DNA of 6,704 nt, from assembly GCA_027311185.1 (NCBI GenBank), contig DAICZK010000080.1, positions 1 through 6,704 on the forward strand. Reading direction: 5' to 3'. Position numbers and translations under genes: made by a program. The notes beneath the pieces were generated by a model. The model worked only from the letters and a program-made list of their open reading frames with translations, was not told the origin of the DNA and searched no databases. Of this stretch, positions 1-6,704 are shown piece after piece; position 1 is the first letter of the stretch, and each line of letters opens with the position of its first letter. The stretch is from Sulfuriferula sp. (GTDB lineage Bacteria; Pseudomonadota; Gammaproteobacteria; Burkholderiales; Sulfuriferulaceae).

Positions 1-1726
<1,726 letters not shown>

Positions 1727-1747
1727 TTACAGCGCAGGTAATGCTGA

Positions 1748-1776
1748 ATTCTAGCCTAAACCGCATCCTGCCACAA
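1748..1776 (-). promoter_or_regulatory. Candidate sigma70 promoter for pyrG-kdsA
   Basis: On the minus strand, TAGAAT (plus positions 1748-1753) matches the -10 consensus at five of six bases. TTGTGG (1771-1776) lies exactly 17 bases upstream but matches the -35 only in TTG. The expected start near 1741-1742 would give a leader of only about 20 bases before the pyrG ATG at 1720. The same -10 hexamer appears in the divergent ffs promoter. This is a motif match, not proof of activity. Confidence 0.45.
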
Positions 1777-1807
1777 TTACCGCGAACAAATTTTCCTGAT
1801 AATGCTG

Positions 1808-1869
1808 GGCCGGGGCTCATTGTTGCGCGCGTACCCCGACGCGCGACGCGGAGCGGCGCGAACCCGGCC
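1808..1869. repeat. Nested GC-rich palindrome in the pyrG-ffs intergenic region
   Basis: Three perfect stems nest inside about 62 bases. The outer stem is GGCCGGG (1808-1814) with CCCGGCC (1863-1869). The middle stem is GCTC (1815-1818) with GAGC (1851-1854), leaving an eight-base bulge on the right. The inner hairpin is CGCGCGT (1826-1832) with ACGCGCG (1839-1845) around the loop ACCCCG. No T-run follows on either strand, so it does not look like a terminator. It lies upstream of both candidate promoters, hence probably outside both transcripts. I do not recognise it; it could be a degenerate repeat element, a protein-binding site or an unannotated structured RNA. Confidence 0.5.
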
Positions 1870-1894
1870 ACTATCGCCCCCCGCTCATGGCCCT

Positions 1895-1923
1895 TTGCCT
1901 ATCCGACGCGATGAGCGTAGAAT
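1895..1923 (+). promoter_or_regulatory. Sigma70-type promoter of ffs (4.5S RNA)
   Basis: TTGCCT (1895-1900) as -35 and TAGAAT (1918-1923) as -10 are separated by 17 bases, the optimal spacing. Transcription starting about seven bases beyond the -10 falls at 1930-1931, precisely where the predicted 5' strand of the SRP RNA begins to pair. The agreement between promoter geometry and RNA end is the main support. Confidence 0.7.
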
Positions 1924-1930
1924 GCGAACT

Positions 1931-2026
1931 GGCGGGTCTCCCCGCATTGCAAGACAGTGAACCTGGTCAGGTCCGGAAGGAAGCAGCCACAGCCGTTTAT
2001 TGCAAGTGCCGGGGGTCGGGCTCGCC
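1931..2026 (+). ncRNA. ffs: Signal recognition particle 4.5S RNA (bacterial small type)
   Basis: This RNA binds the Ffh protein to form the signal recognition particle, which takes nascent inner-membrane proteins to FtsY and the translocon. The conserved apical core is visible: GGTCAGGTCC, the GGAA tetraloop (1975-1978), then GGAAGCAGCC, with the asymmetric and symmetric loops that Ffh recognises. The molecule closes as one long hairpin. GGCGGGTC (1931-1938) pairs over eight positions with GGCTCGCC (2019-2026), including G-U pairs. CCCC (1940-1943) faces GGGG (2012-2015). TTGCAA (1947-1952) pairs with TTGCAA (2000-2005). Its length of about 96 bases fits the short form of gamma- and betaproteobacteria, without an Alu domain. 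The ends are inferred from pairing and from the promoter just upstream. It sits between divergent pyrG and downstream ubiE. Confidence 0.96.
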
Positions 2027-2063
2027 ACTACTCATACAAATTGCAACAATTCTGGCGCAAAAT

Positions 2064-2092
2064 TTTTATTTCCAGGTCGTCTCGGTTATGAT
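2064..2092 (+). promoter_or_regulatory. Weak candidate promoter for the ubiE operon
   Basis: TATGAT (2087-2092) matches the -10 consensus at five of six bases and lies about 32 bases before the ubiE start. At 16-17 bases upstream there is only a T-rich stretch (2063-2070) with a poor -35 match. The operon may therefore use this promoter weakly, need an activator, or be fed by read-through from ffs. Confidence 0.3.
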
Positions 2093-2123
2093 TCATGCTG
2101 TTCCCAATCAAACGAACCGAACC

Positions 2124-2858
2124 ATGGACAATAGCACACACTTTGGCTTCAAAACCGTAGCGGAATCCGACAAGGCCGGCCGGGTCGCAGAGGTGTTCCA
2201 TTCCGTCGCAAAGCGTTACGACATCATGAACGATCTGATGTCCATGGGGCTGCATCGCGCCTGGAAACATTTTACCGTCGAGGTCGCCGGTATCCGTCCC
2301 GGCCACCGGGTTCTGGATGTTGCCGGCGGAACCGCCGACCTTGCGCGCCTGTTTTTAAAAAAAACTGGCCCCAGCGGCCAGGTCTGGCTCACTGACATCA
2401 ACAGCTCAATGCTGACGGTAGGCCGCGACCGCATGCTCGACGAAGGACATCTGCTGCCCGCCGTACAATGCGACGGCGAAAAACTGCCCTTTCCGGACAA
2501 TTATTTCGATTGCGTCTGCGTTGCGTTCGGCTTGCGCAACATGACCCACAAAGACGCAGCATTGCGCGATATGTATCGCGTATTGCGTCCCGGTGGCCGC
2601 TTGCTGGTGCTGGAATTCTCGCGGATATGGAAGCCATTGGCGCCTATCTACGACGCCTATTCGTTCAAATTATTGCCCGTGCTGGGCAAACTGATCGCCA
2701 AGGATGCGGACAGCTATCAGTATCTCGCCGAATCGATACGCATGCATCCCGATCAGGAAACGCTAAAAGCCATGATGAGCGAAGCCGGCTTTGCCAAGGT
2801 CGATTACTTCAATCTCACCGGTGGTGTCGTCGCCCTGCACAAGGGGTACAAGTACTGA
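2124..2858 (+). CDS. ubiE: Ubiquinone/menaquinone biosynthesis C-methyltransferase UbiE
   Basis: UbiE is the S-adenosylmethionine-dependent C-methyltransferase that methylates 2-methoxy-6-polyprenyl-1,4-benzoquinol in ubiquinone synthesis; in organisms making menaquinone it also methylates demethylmenaquinol. The chosen start gives 244 residues against 251 in E. coli. Visible features are the UbiE signature around [17 protein letters not shown] (residues 32-48), the SAM-binding motif [11 protein letters not shown] (63-72), the acidic LTDIN end of strand two (Asp91), FGLRNM (135-140), the second signature [14 protein letters not shown] (152-165), and [13 protein letters not shown] (197-209). 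The reading frame is open much further upstream, to 1887, but that part crosses ffs and has no family similarity, so ATG 2124 is preferred. The Shine-Dalgarno is poor. The stop is followed directly by the ubiJ ATG. An eight-A run at 2357-2364 lies in codons for FLKKT. Confidence 0.97.
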   Translation: MDNSTHFGFKTVAESDKAGRVAEVFHSVAKRYDIMNDLMSMGLHRAWKHFTVEVAGIRPGHRVLDVAGGTADLARLFLKKTGPSGQVWLTDINSSMLTVGRDRMLDEGHLLPAVQCDGEKLPFPDNYFDCVCVAFGLRNMTHKDAALRDMYRVLRPGGRLLVLEFSRIWKPLAPIYDAYSFKLLPVLGKLIAKDADSYQYLAESIRMHPDQETLKAMMSEAGFAKVDYFNLTGGVVALHKGYKY

Positions 2859-3452
2859 ATGTTATTCACACTGCATAATCGAGCCGCGGTTGCCGCGCTT
2901 AATCATCTGCTCGGCAACGCGCCCTGGGCGCGGCTGAAACTGATACAACATGCCGGCAAGCGGGTTGCCCTGACGATGTTCCCGTTGCGCCTGGACTTCG
3001 AAATCGACGACCAGGGATGGATGCGAAACGCCGCAGGCGAAGCTGCCGACGCGACCATCCGGTTGCAACCGTTACGCGCCTTGCGCATTCTGCTCGGCGA
3101 GGCTGCGGCGCGACACGAAATCGAAGTGACTGGCGACACTCAGCTTGCCGCCAGCTTCGGCAACATGCTGCTCAATCTCGACTGGGATGCAGAAGCCGAT
3201 CTTGCGCACTTCATCGGTAATGCCGCCGCGCATCAATTAGTGCAGGCCGTACAGCAGTTTATGCGCTGGCAGCGCAACAACGCTCACGAAAACACCGTGA
3301 CGGTCATGGAATACGCCACCGAAGAAGCGCCCCTGCTCGCCAAACGCCGGCATATTGCAGCGTTTATCGCGGACATCGACACGCTGCAGGATAGCTGCGC
3401 ACGGCTGCAAAAACGCGTCGAACTGCTGACGCAGCGCCTGCAGGCTCATTGA
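2859..3452 (+). CDS. ubiJ: Ubiquinone biosynthesis accessory factor UbiJ (SCP2 lipid-binding domain)
   Basis: The 197-residue length (E. coli UbiJ about 201), SCP2-like layout and position between ubiE and ubiB identify this as UbiJ (formerly YigP). In E. coli UbiJ belongs to a soluble Ubi complex with UbiK and the hydroxylases, and is thought to hold the hydrophobic polyprenyl intermediates. The SCP2-like domain covers roughly residues 10-115, with strands such as [14 protein letters not shown] and the closing [20 protein letters not shown]. The C-terminus (about 165-197) is a charged, heptad-like helix containing [19 protein letters not shown], fitting the coiled coil that contacts UbiK. 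The ATG abuts the ubiE TGA with no spacer. An AAGGGG (2841-2846) lies 12 bases upstream, somewhat far, so translation is probably coupled to ubiE. Sequence identity to E. coli looks low, as is usual for UbiJ; context carries much of the assignment. Confidence 0.9.
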   Translation: MLFTLHNRAAVAALNHLLGNAPWARLKLIQHAGKRVALTMFPLRLDFEIDDQGWMRNAAGEAADATIRLQPLRALRILLGEAAARHEIEVTGDTQLAASFGNMLLNLDWDAEADLAHFIGNAAAHQLVQAVQQFMRWQRNNAHENTVTVMEYATEEAPLLAKRRHIAAFIADIDTLQDSCARLQKRVELLTQRLQAH

Positions 3453-3460
3453 GCGCACCG

Positions 3461-4993
3461 ATGCGTATTTTCCGCCTGCTAATCATCCTCTGGGTATCCG
3501 TGCGTTTCGGCCTCGACGAATTCGTGCTGGCTCATGCGCGGGTACGCGGCCTGCGCAGTCTGGTCAAGGTGACGCTGTGCTGGCGCGATCTGTCGGTGCC
3601 ACGCGCGGTGCGGTTGCGCCAGGCGCTCGAAGCGCTGGGGCCGATCTTCGTCAAGTTCGGCCAGATGCTGTCCACCCGCCGCGACCTGATGCCGCTCGAC
3701 ATAGCCGACGAACTGGCGCGGCTGCAAGACAGTGTGCCGCCGTTTTCTGCGCAAATCGCGCGCGATACGCTCGCGGCAATCTACGGCAAACCAGTCGAGT
3801 CGGTGTTCGCGCAATTTGATGCCGAACCGGTGGCCAGCGCTTCTATGGCGCAGGTTCACTTCGCTGTACTGAAGAACGGCACCGATGCCGCAGTCAAGGT
3901 GCTGCGCCCCGGTATCGCCAAAATCATCGATCACGATCTCGGCCTGCTCGAAGCCGCCGCCATCCTGGTCGAAAAACTGTTCGCCGACGGCAAGCGTCTG
4001 CACCCGCGCGAAATCGTCGCCGAATTCAGAAAAACGCTGGCCGACGAGCTCGATCTCATGCGCGAAGCATCGAACTGCTCGCAGCTGCGTCGCAACTTCG
4101 AGCACTCCAGCCTGCTCATCGTGCCAGAGGTTTACTGGGACTATTGCGAATCCGGCGTGATGGTGATGGAGCGGATGAAAGGCGTGCCCATCAACCGCAT
4201 GGACAAGTTACGCGAGATGGGCGTGGATATCCCCAAACTGGCGCAGGATGGGGTGGAGATATTTTTTACCCAGGTGTTCCGCGATGCGTTTTTTCATGCC
4301 GACATGCATCCTGGCAACATCCAGGTCAATGCGTCGGGGCAATACATCGCGCTCGATTTCGGCATTATGGGCACCCTCACCGAAGTCGACAAAAACTACC
4401 TCGCGCAAAATTTCCTGGCTTTTTTTCAGCGCGATTACCGTGCCGTGGCGCAGGCTCACGTCGACGCCGGATGGACGCCCGCCGATACCCGGGTGGACGA
4501 ATTCGAGGCCGCCATCCGCGCCGTCTGCGAACCGATATTCGACCGTCCGCTCAAGGAAATTTCGTTCGGCAAGGTGCTGTTGCGGCTGTTCCAGACCTCG
4601 CGCCGCTTCCAGATGGAAATCCAGCCGCAGCTCGTACTGCTGCAGAAAACCCTGCTCAACATCGAAGGCCTGGGACGAGATCTCGACCCCAATCTGGATC
4701 TGTGGAAAACCGGCAAACCCTTCCTCGAACGCTGGATGAACGAACGCTTCGGCTGGCGCGGCGCGCTGCGCAACATTCGCCACGAAGCGCCGCGCTGGGC
4801 CATGCTGCTGCCGCAATTGCCGCGCCTGACCCATGCTTACCTGACGCAAGACCCCGCCGCTGCCATTCGCTCGCAAACCGAGCTGTTGCTAAAACAACAG
4901 AGCCGCACACAATGGCTGTTGTTGGTCATCGTTGCCTTGCTGGCCTCCGGTCTGATTCTTGCTAGTTACCAATTCATTATTTCCACTCACTGA
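3461..4993 (+). CDS. ubiB: Ubiquinone biosynthesis protein UbiB (ADCK/COQ8 atypical kinase family)
   Basis: UbiB is a membrane-anchored ATPase of the atypical protein-kinase-like COQ8/ADCK family that is needed for ubiquinone synthesis and may help extract or present lipid intermediates. From ATG 3461 it has 510 residues. The family hallmark KxGQ reads FVKFGQ (Lys65, Gln68). The alanine-rich nucleotide loop is ASASMAQVH (125-133), replacing a kinase glycine loop. The ATP-contacting lysine is in AAVKVL (Lys146), the ExD motif is ELD (Glu196, Asp198), the catalytic loop is HADMHPGN (Asp281, Asn286) and the metal-binding DFG carries Asp299. One hydrophobic helix at 485-507 anchors the C-terminus; E. 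coli UbiB (546 residues) is annotated with two, so this form is shorter. A TTG at 3449 would add four residues and overlap ubiJ by four bases. ATG is chosen because MRIFRLL with a following FGLDE matches usual UbiB starts. Confidence 0.95.
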   Translation: MRIFRLLIILWVSVRFGLDEFVLAHARVRGLRSLVKVTLCWRDLSVPRAVRLRQALEALGPIFVKFGQMLSTRRDLMPLDIADELARLQDSVPPFSAQIARDTLAAIYGKPVESVFAQFDAEPVASASMAQVHFAVLKNGTDAAVKVLRPGIAKIIDHDLGLLEAAAILVEKLFADGKRLHPREIVAEFRKTLADELDLMREASNCSQLRRNFEHSSLLIVPEVYWDYCESGVMVMERMKGVPINRMDKLREMGVDIPKLAQDGVEIFFTQVFRDAFFHADMHPGNIQVNASGQYIALDFGIMGTLTEVDKNYLAQNFLAFFQRDYRAVAQAHVDAGWTPADTRVDEFEAAIRAVCEPIFDRPLKEISFGKVLLRLFQTSRRFQMEIQPQLVLLQKTLLNIEGLGRDLDPNLDLWKTGKPFLERWMNERFGWRGALRNIRHEAPRWAMLLPQLPRLTHAYLTQDPAAAIRSQTELLLKQQSRTQWLLLVIVALLASGLILASYQFIISTH

Positions 4994-5010
4994 TTCGGGA
5001 ACTGCGCGTC

Positions 5011-6438
5011 ATGCTCATCTGGTTCATTGCCATCTATCTGGTTATCGCCATTGCCATCGGCCTGTTCGCCGCCTCCAAGGTACACACCGCACGCGATTAT
5101 GTCGTCGCCGGACGCTCTTTGCCGCTCTACATGGTCACCGCCACGGTGTTCGCCACCTGGTTTGGTTCTGAGACGGTGCTCGGCACCTCTGCAACTTTTC
5201 TCCAGGACGGACTGCACGGCATCGTCGCCGATCCCTTCGGCGCGAGCCTGTGCCTGATTCTCGCCGGCCTGTTTTTTGCGCGCAAACTATACCGCATGAA
5301 TCTGCTCACCATCGGCGACTACTACCGCCTGCGCTACGGCCGAACGGTTGAACTGTTGACCAGTATCGCCATCGTTGTCTCCTATCTGGGCTGGGTGTCC
5401 GCGCAGATCACCGCACTGGGACTGGTGTTCTCGCTGGTGAGCGACGGCCGGATAACGCCGCATAACGGCATGCTGCTGGGGTCCTCCATCGTATTGATGT
5501 ACACGCTGCTGGGCGGCATGTGGTCGATCGCGCTGCACGATTTTCTGCAAATGAACGTCATCCTCATCGGCATGCTTTATATTGGCTGGGTAGTCAGCGA
5601 GGACGCGGGCGGCGCGATGAATGTCATTCACCATGCCCAGGCAGCCGGCAAGTTCGCTTTCTGGCCCGCGCCGACGGCGCCGGACATACTGGCTTTCGTC
5701 GGCGCCTGGGTCACCATGATGCTGGGTTCTATCCCGCAGCAGGATGTGTTCCAGCGCATCATGTCGGCCAAAAATGAAAATGTCGCGGTTCAAGGCTCGG
5801 TACTCGGCGGCAGCCTGTATTTCCTGTTCGCGTTCATTCCCATTTTTCTGGCTTATTCCGCTACGCTGATCGACCCGGCGCTGGTAAACGGTCTGATCGG
5901 CACGCACCCGCAGTATATTCTGCCGGATCTGATCCTGCATCACATGCCGGTATTCGCCCAGATCATGTTTTTCGGCGCGCTGCTCTCGTCCATCCTGAGT
6001 ACGTCCAGCGCCACCCTGCTCGCGCCGTCGATCACCTTTACCGAAAACATCATCAAACCGTTTATCAGCCACTGGGCCGACCACCACTTGCTGTTCGCCA
6101 TGCGCGTCGTTGTCGTGCTGTTCGCCGGCCTGGTCGCGTTGTACGCACTCAGTTCGAACGCGAGTATTTTCAACATGGTCGAGAACGCCTACAAGGTAAC
6201 GCTGGTCGCCGCATTCATTCCGCTGGTGTTCGGCCTGTACTGGAAACGCGCCAACAACCAGGGCGCGCTGCTGGCGATTTTCGCCGGTACCGGCTCGTGG
6301 CTGCTGCTGGAAGTATTCCACCCGAACGGACTCTGGCCGCCGCAACTGTTCGGCCTGCTCATGAGTCTGGCGGGAATGCTGGCCGGGTCATTGCTGCCCA
6401 ATTTCCTGCCGCGCCAGACCGGTGGGCAAACGGCGTGA
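5011..6438 (+). CDS. Sodium:solute symporter (SSS family), substrate unknown
   Basis: This inner-membrane protein of 475 residues belongs to the solute:sodium symporter family (PutP, PanF, SGLT type), which uses the sodium gradient to import small solutes. About 13 hydrophobic segments can be counted, beginning at residues 2-21 and ending at 444-463, as expected for the LeuT-like fold. Family features are RDYVVAGRSLP (28-38), ATWFGSETVLG (48-58) in the second helix, YTLLGGMWSIALHDFLQ (164-180) resembling the SSS signature, the conserved loop IPQQDVFQRIMSAKN (241-255), and SSILSTSSATLL (326-337), where Ser/Thr residues form the Na2 sodium site in relatives. The start is 17 bases after ubiB with GGGA (4997-5000) ten bases upstream, so it is likely co-transcribed. 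Sequence alone does not give the substrate; proline, pantothenate, acetate or others cannot be separated by eye. Confidence 0.9.
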   Translation: MLIWFIAIYLVIAIAIGLFAASKVHTARDYVVAGRSLPLYMVTATVFATWFGSETVLGTSATFLQDGLHGIVADPFGASLCLILAGLFFARKLYRMNLLTIGDYYRLRYGRTVELLTSIAIVVSYLGWVSAQITALGLVFSLVSDGRITPHNGMLLGSSIVLMYTLLGGMWSIALHDFLQMNVILIGMLYIGWVVSEDAGGAMNVIHHAQAAGKFAFWPAPTAPDILAFVGAWVTMMLGSIPQQDVFQRIMSAKNENVAVQGSVLGGSLYFLFAFIPIFLAYSATLIDPALVNGLIGTHPQYILPDLILHHMPVFAQIMFFGALLSSILSTSSATLLAPSITFTENIIKPFISHWADHHLLFAMRVVVVLFAGLVALYALSSNASIFNMVENAYKVTLVAAFIPLVFGLYWKRANNQGALLAIFAGTGSWLLLEVFHPNGLWPPQLFGLLMSLAGMLAGSLLPNFLPRQTGGQTA

Positions 6439-6464
6439 GATGCGGGTTATGCGCTCACGTTTTT
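6434..6464 (+). terminator. Candidate Rho-independent terminator of the ubi-symporter operon
   Basis: CGTGAG (6434-6439) pairs perfectly with CTCACG (6454-6459). After a small bulge, GC (6442-6443) pairs with GC (6451-6452) around the loop GGGTTAT. TTTTT (6460-6464) follows directly. The left arm includes the symporter stop codon (TGA 6436-6438), so the hairpin starts inside the coding sequence. The stem is short, so strength is uncertain. Confidence 0.55.
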
Positions 6465-6484
6465 AGACTTGAAACTGCTCTTAT

Positions 6485-6622
6485 TCAGCTTAATCCGCTC
6501 ATGAGCACAACCTCACGTTCTTCGGCTCGCCATGCAGCATAGCGTAGCACCTGCATAATGTCCTCTCGTTCAAGATAAGGATAATCAGCGAGAACTTCGT
6601 CCATGCTGTGCCCGGCACCGAT
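6485..6622 (-). pseudogene. C-terminal remnant of a DUF433 family (VapB-like antitoxin) gene
   Basis: Read leftward, 45 codons precede TGA 6487-6485 and resemble the C-terminal half of DUF433 proteins: GAGHSMDEVLADYPYLERED, then IMQVLRYAAWRAEEREVVL. The pattern of an initiating G(A/E)G...EVLADYP, a helix with REDI, then LRYAA..AEERE is what I know from this family, a winged-helix-like antitoxin often paired with a DUF5615 PIN-like toxin. Complete members have about 70-80 residues and start with a conserved block containing GKPVIKGTR. That half is missing here: the codon before Ile is an in-frame TAA (6625-6623) and a second TAA lies at 6640-6638. The first internal ATG (6604) would leave only 39 residues. 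No toxin gene follows; the sequence runs straight into the symporter end. I read it as a decayed, probably inactive fragment. Confidence 0.72.
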
Positions 6623-6652
6623 TTATTCGTCATCCCCTTAGTATGCCGTTGC

Positions 6653-6704
6653 GTAGGAGCGGGCTTGCCCGCGATAAATCGGCCGCCGAATAGCGGGCAA
6701 GCCC
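6653..6704. repeat. Inverted pair of REP-like palindromes (BIME-like), right copy cut by the window end
   Basis: The left unit begins GTAGGAGCGGGC at 6653 and carries the palindrome GCGGGC-TT-GCCCGC (6659-6672). The right unit, GCGGGCAAGCCC (6693-6704), is the exact reverse complement of 6661-6672 and stops at the window edge. The 20-base spacer itself holds an imperfect palindrome, TCGGC-C-GCCGA (6679-6689). This head-to-head layout, with the GTAGGAGCGGGC tail, is typical of REP elements known from Pseudomonas and other Proteobacteria. Those elements are moved by RAYT (TnpA-REP) transposases. No such transposase lies in the window. Confidence 0.8.

Noticed and set aside
1801..1900. A possible tRNA in the GC-rich region upstream of ffs
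   Set aside because: No T-loop GGTTCRA in the right register with a 7-base acceptor stem and no CCA; the stems found do not make a cloverleaf.
2038..2067. Possible intrinsic terminator after ffs
   Set aside because: The stems are only four or five base pairs and AT-rich, so stability is too low to call; it is discussed as a finding instead.
1887..2123. An upstream extension of UbiE by 79 residues from ATG 1887, or by 12 residues from ATG 2088
   Set aside because: The long form begins upstream of the ffs promoter and crosses the whole SRP RNA; the extra residues have no counterpart in the family, and ATG 2124 gives the usual length.
4144..4965. A 273-residue open frame inside ubiB in another frame
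   Set aside because: It overlaps the conserved kinase-like motifs of UbiB in the true frame and shows Arg/His-rich composition typical of out-of-frame reading.
5287..6345. A 352-residue open frame on the minus strand opposite the symporter
   Set aside because: The composition is low in hydrophobic residues and rich in Gln, Arg and Asp, a mirror of transmembrane codons; no domain is visible and the sense frame has clear family motifs.
6297..6542. An 81-residue plus-strand open frame running from the symporter end into the intergenic region
   Set aside because: It overlaps the symporter C-terminus out of frame, crosses the terminator candidate and runs antisense to the antitoxin remnant; no motif supports it.
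6653..6704. CRISPR repeats
   Set aside because: There are only two units, inverted with respect to each other rather than direct, with a 20-base palindromic spacer; REP is the better explanation.

Overview
The window is a housekeeping stretch of a moderately GC-rich proteobacterial chromosome. Gene order (pyrG-kdsA on one side, ubiE-ubiJ-ubiB on the other), a short 4.5S-type SRP RNA, and the protein sequences suggest a betaproteobacterium. A Nitrosomonadales/Gallionellaceae-like lineage is my best guess, but this is by eye and not a placement.

Layout: positions 1-1720 read leftward and hold pyrG (CTP synthase, complete) followed by the first 30 codons of kdsA, overlapping by ATGA. This pair links CTP supply to Kdo synthesis, since Kdo is later activated with CTP. 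Positions 1721-1930 are a divergent intergenic region with a GC-rich nested palindrome (1808-1869), a candidate pyrG promoter on the minus strand and a good sigma70-type promoter on the plus strand. That plus-strand promoter drives ffs, the 4.5S RNA of the signal recognition particle (about 1931-2026). About 100 bases later begins a tight rightward cluster: ubiE (methyltransferase), ubiJ (lipid-binding SCP2 accessory protein) and ubiB (ADCK-type atypical kinase/ATPase), all for aerobic ubiquinone biosynthesis. Seventeen bases after ubiB lies a sodium:solute symporter of unknown substrate. A candidate intrinsic terminator overlaps the symporter stop codon.

The right end (6439-6704) is a small scar region. 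It holds the C-terminal remnant of a DUF433 (VapB-like antitoxin) gene on the minus strand, with no start half and no toxin partner. A pair of inverted REP-like palindromes follows and runs off the window edge.

I found no clear undescribed biological system. The observations most worth a second look are the REP pair beside the antitoxin remnant, the folded palindrome between pyrG and ffs, the lack of a strong terminator between ffs and ubiE, the symporter attached to the ubi operon, and an eight-A run inside ubiE.
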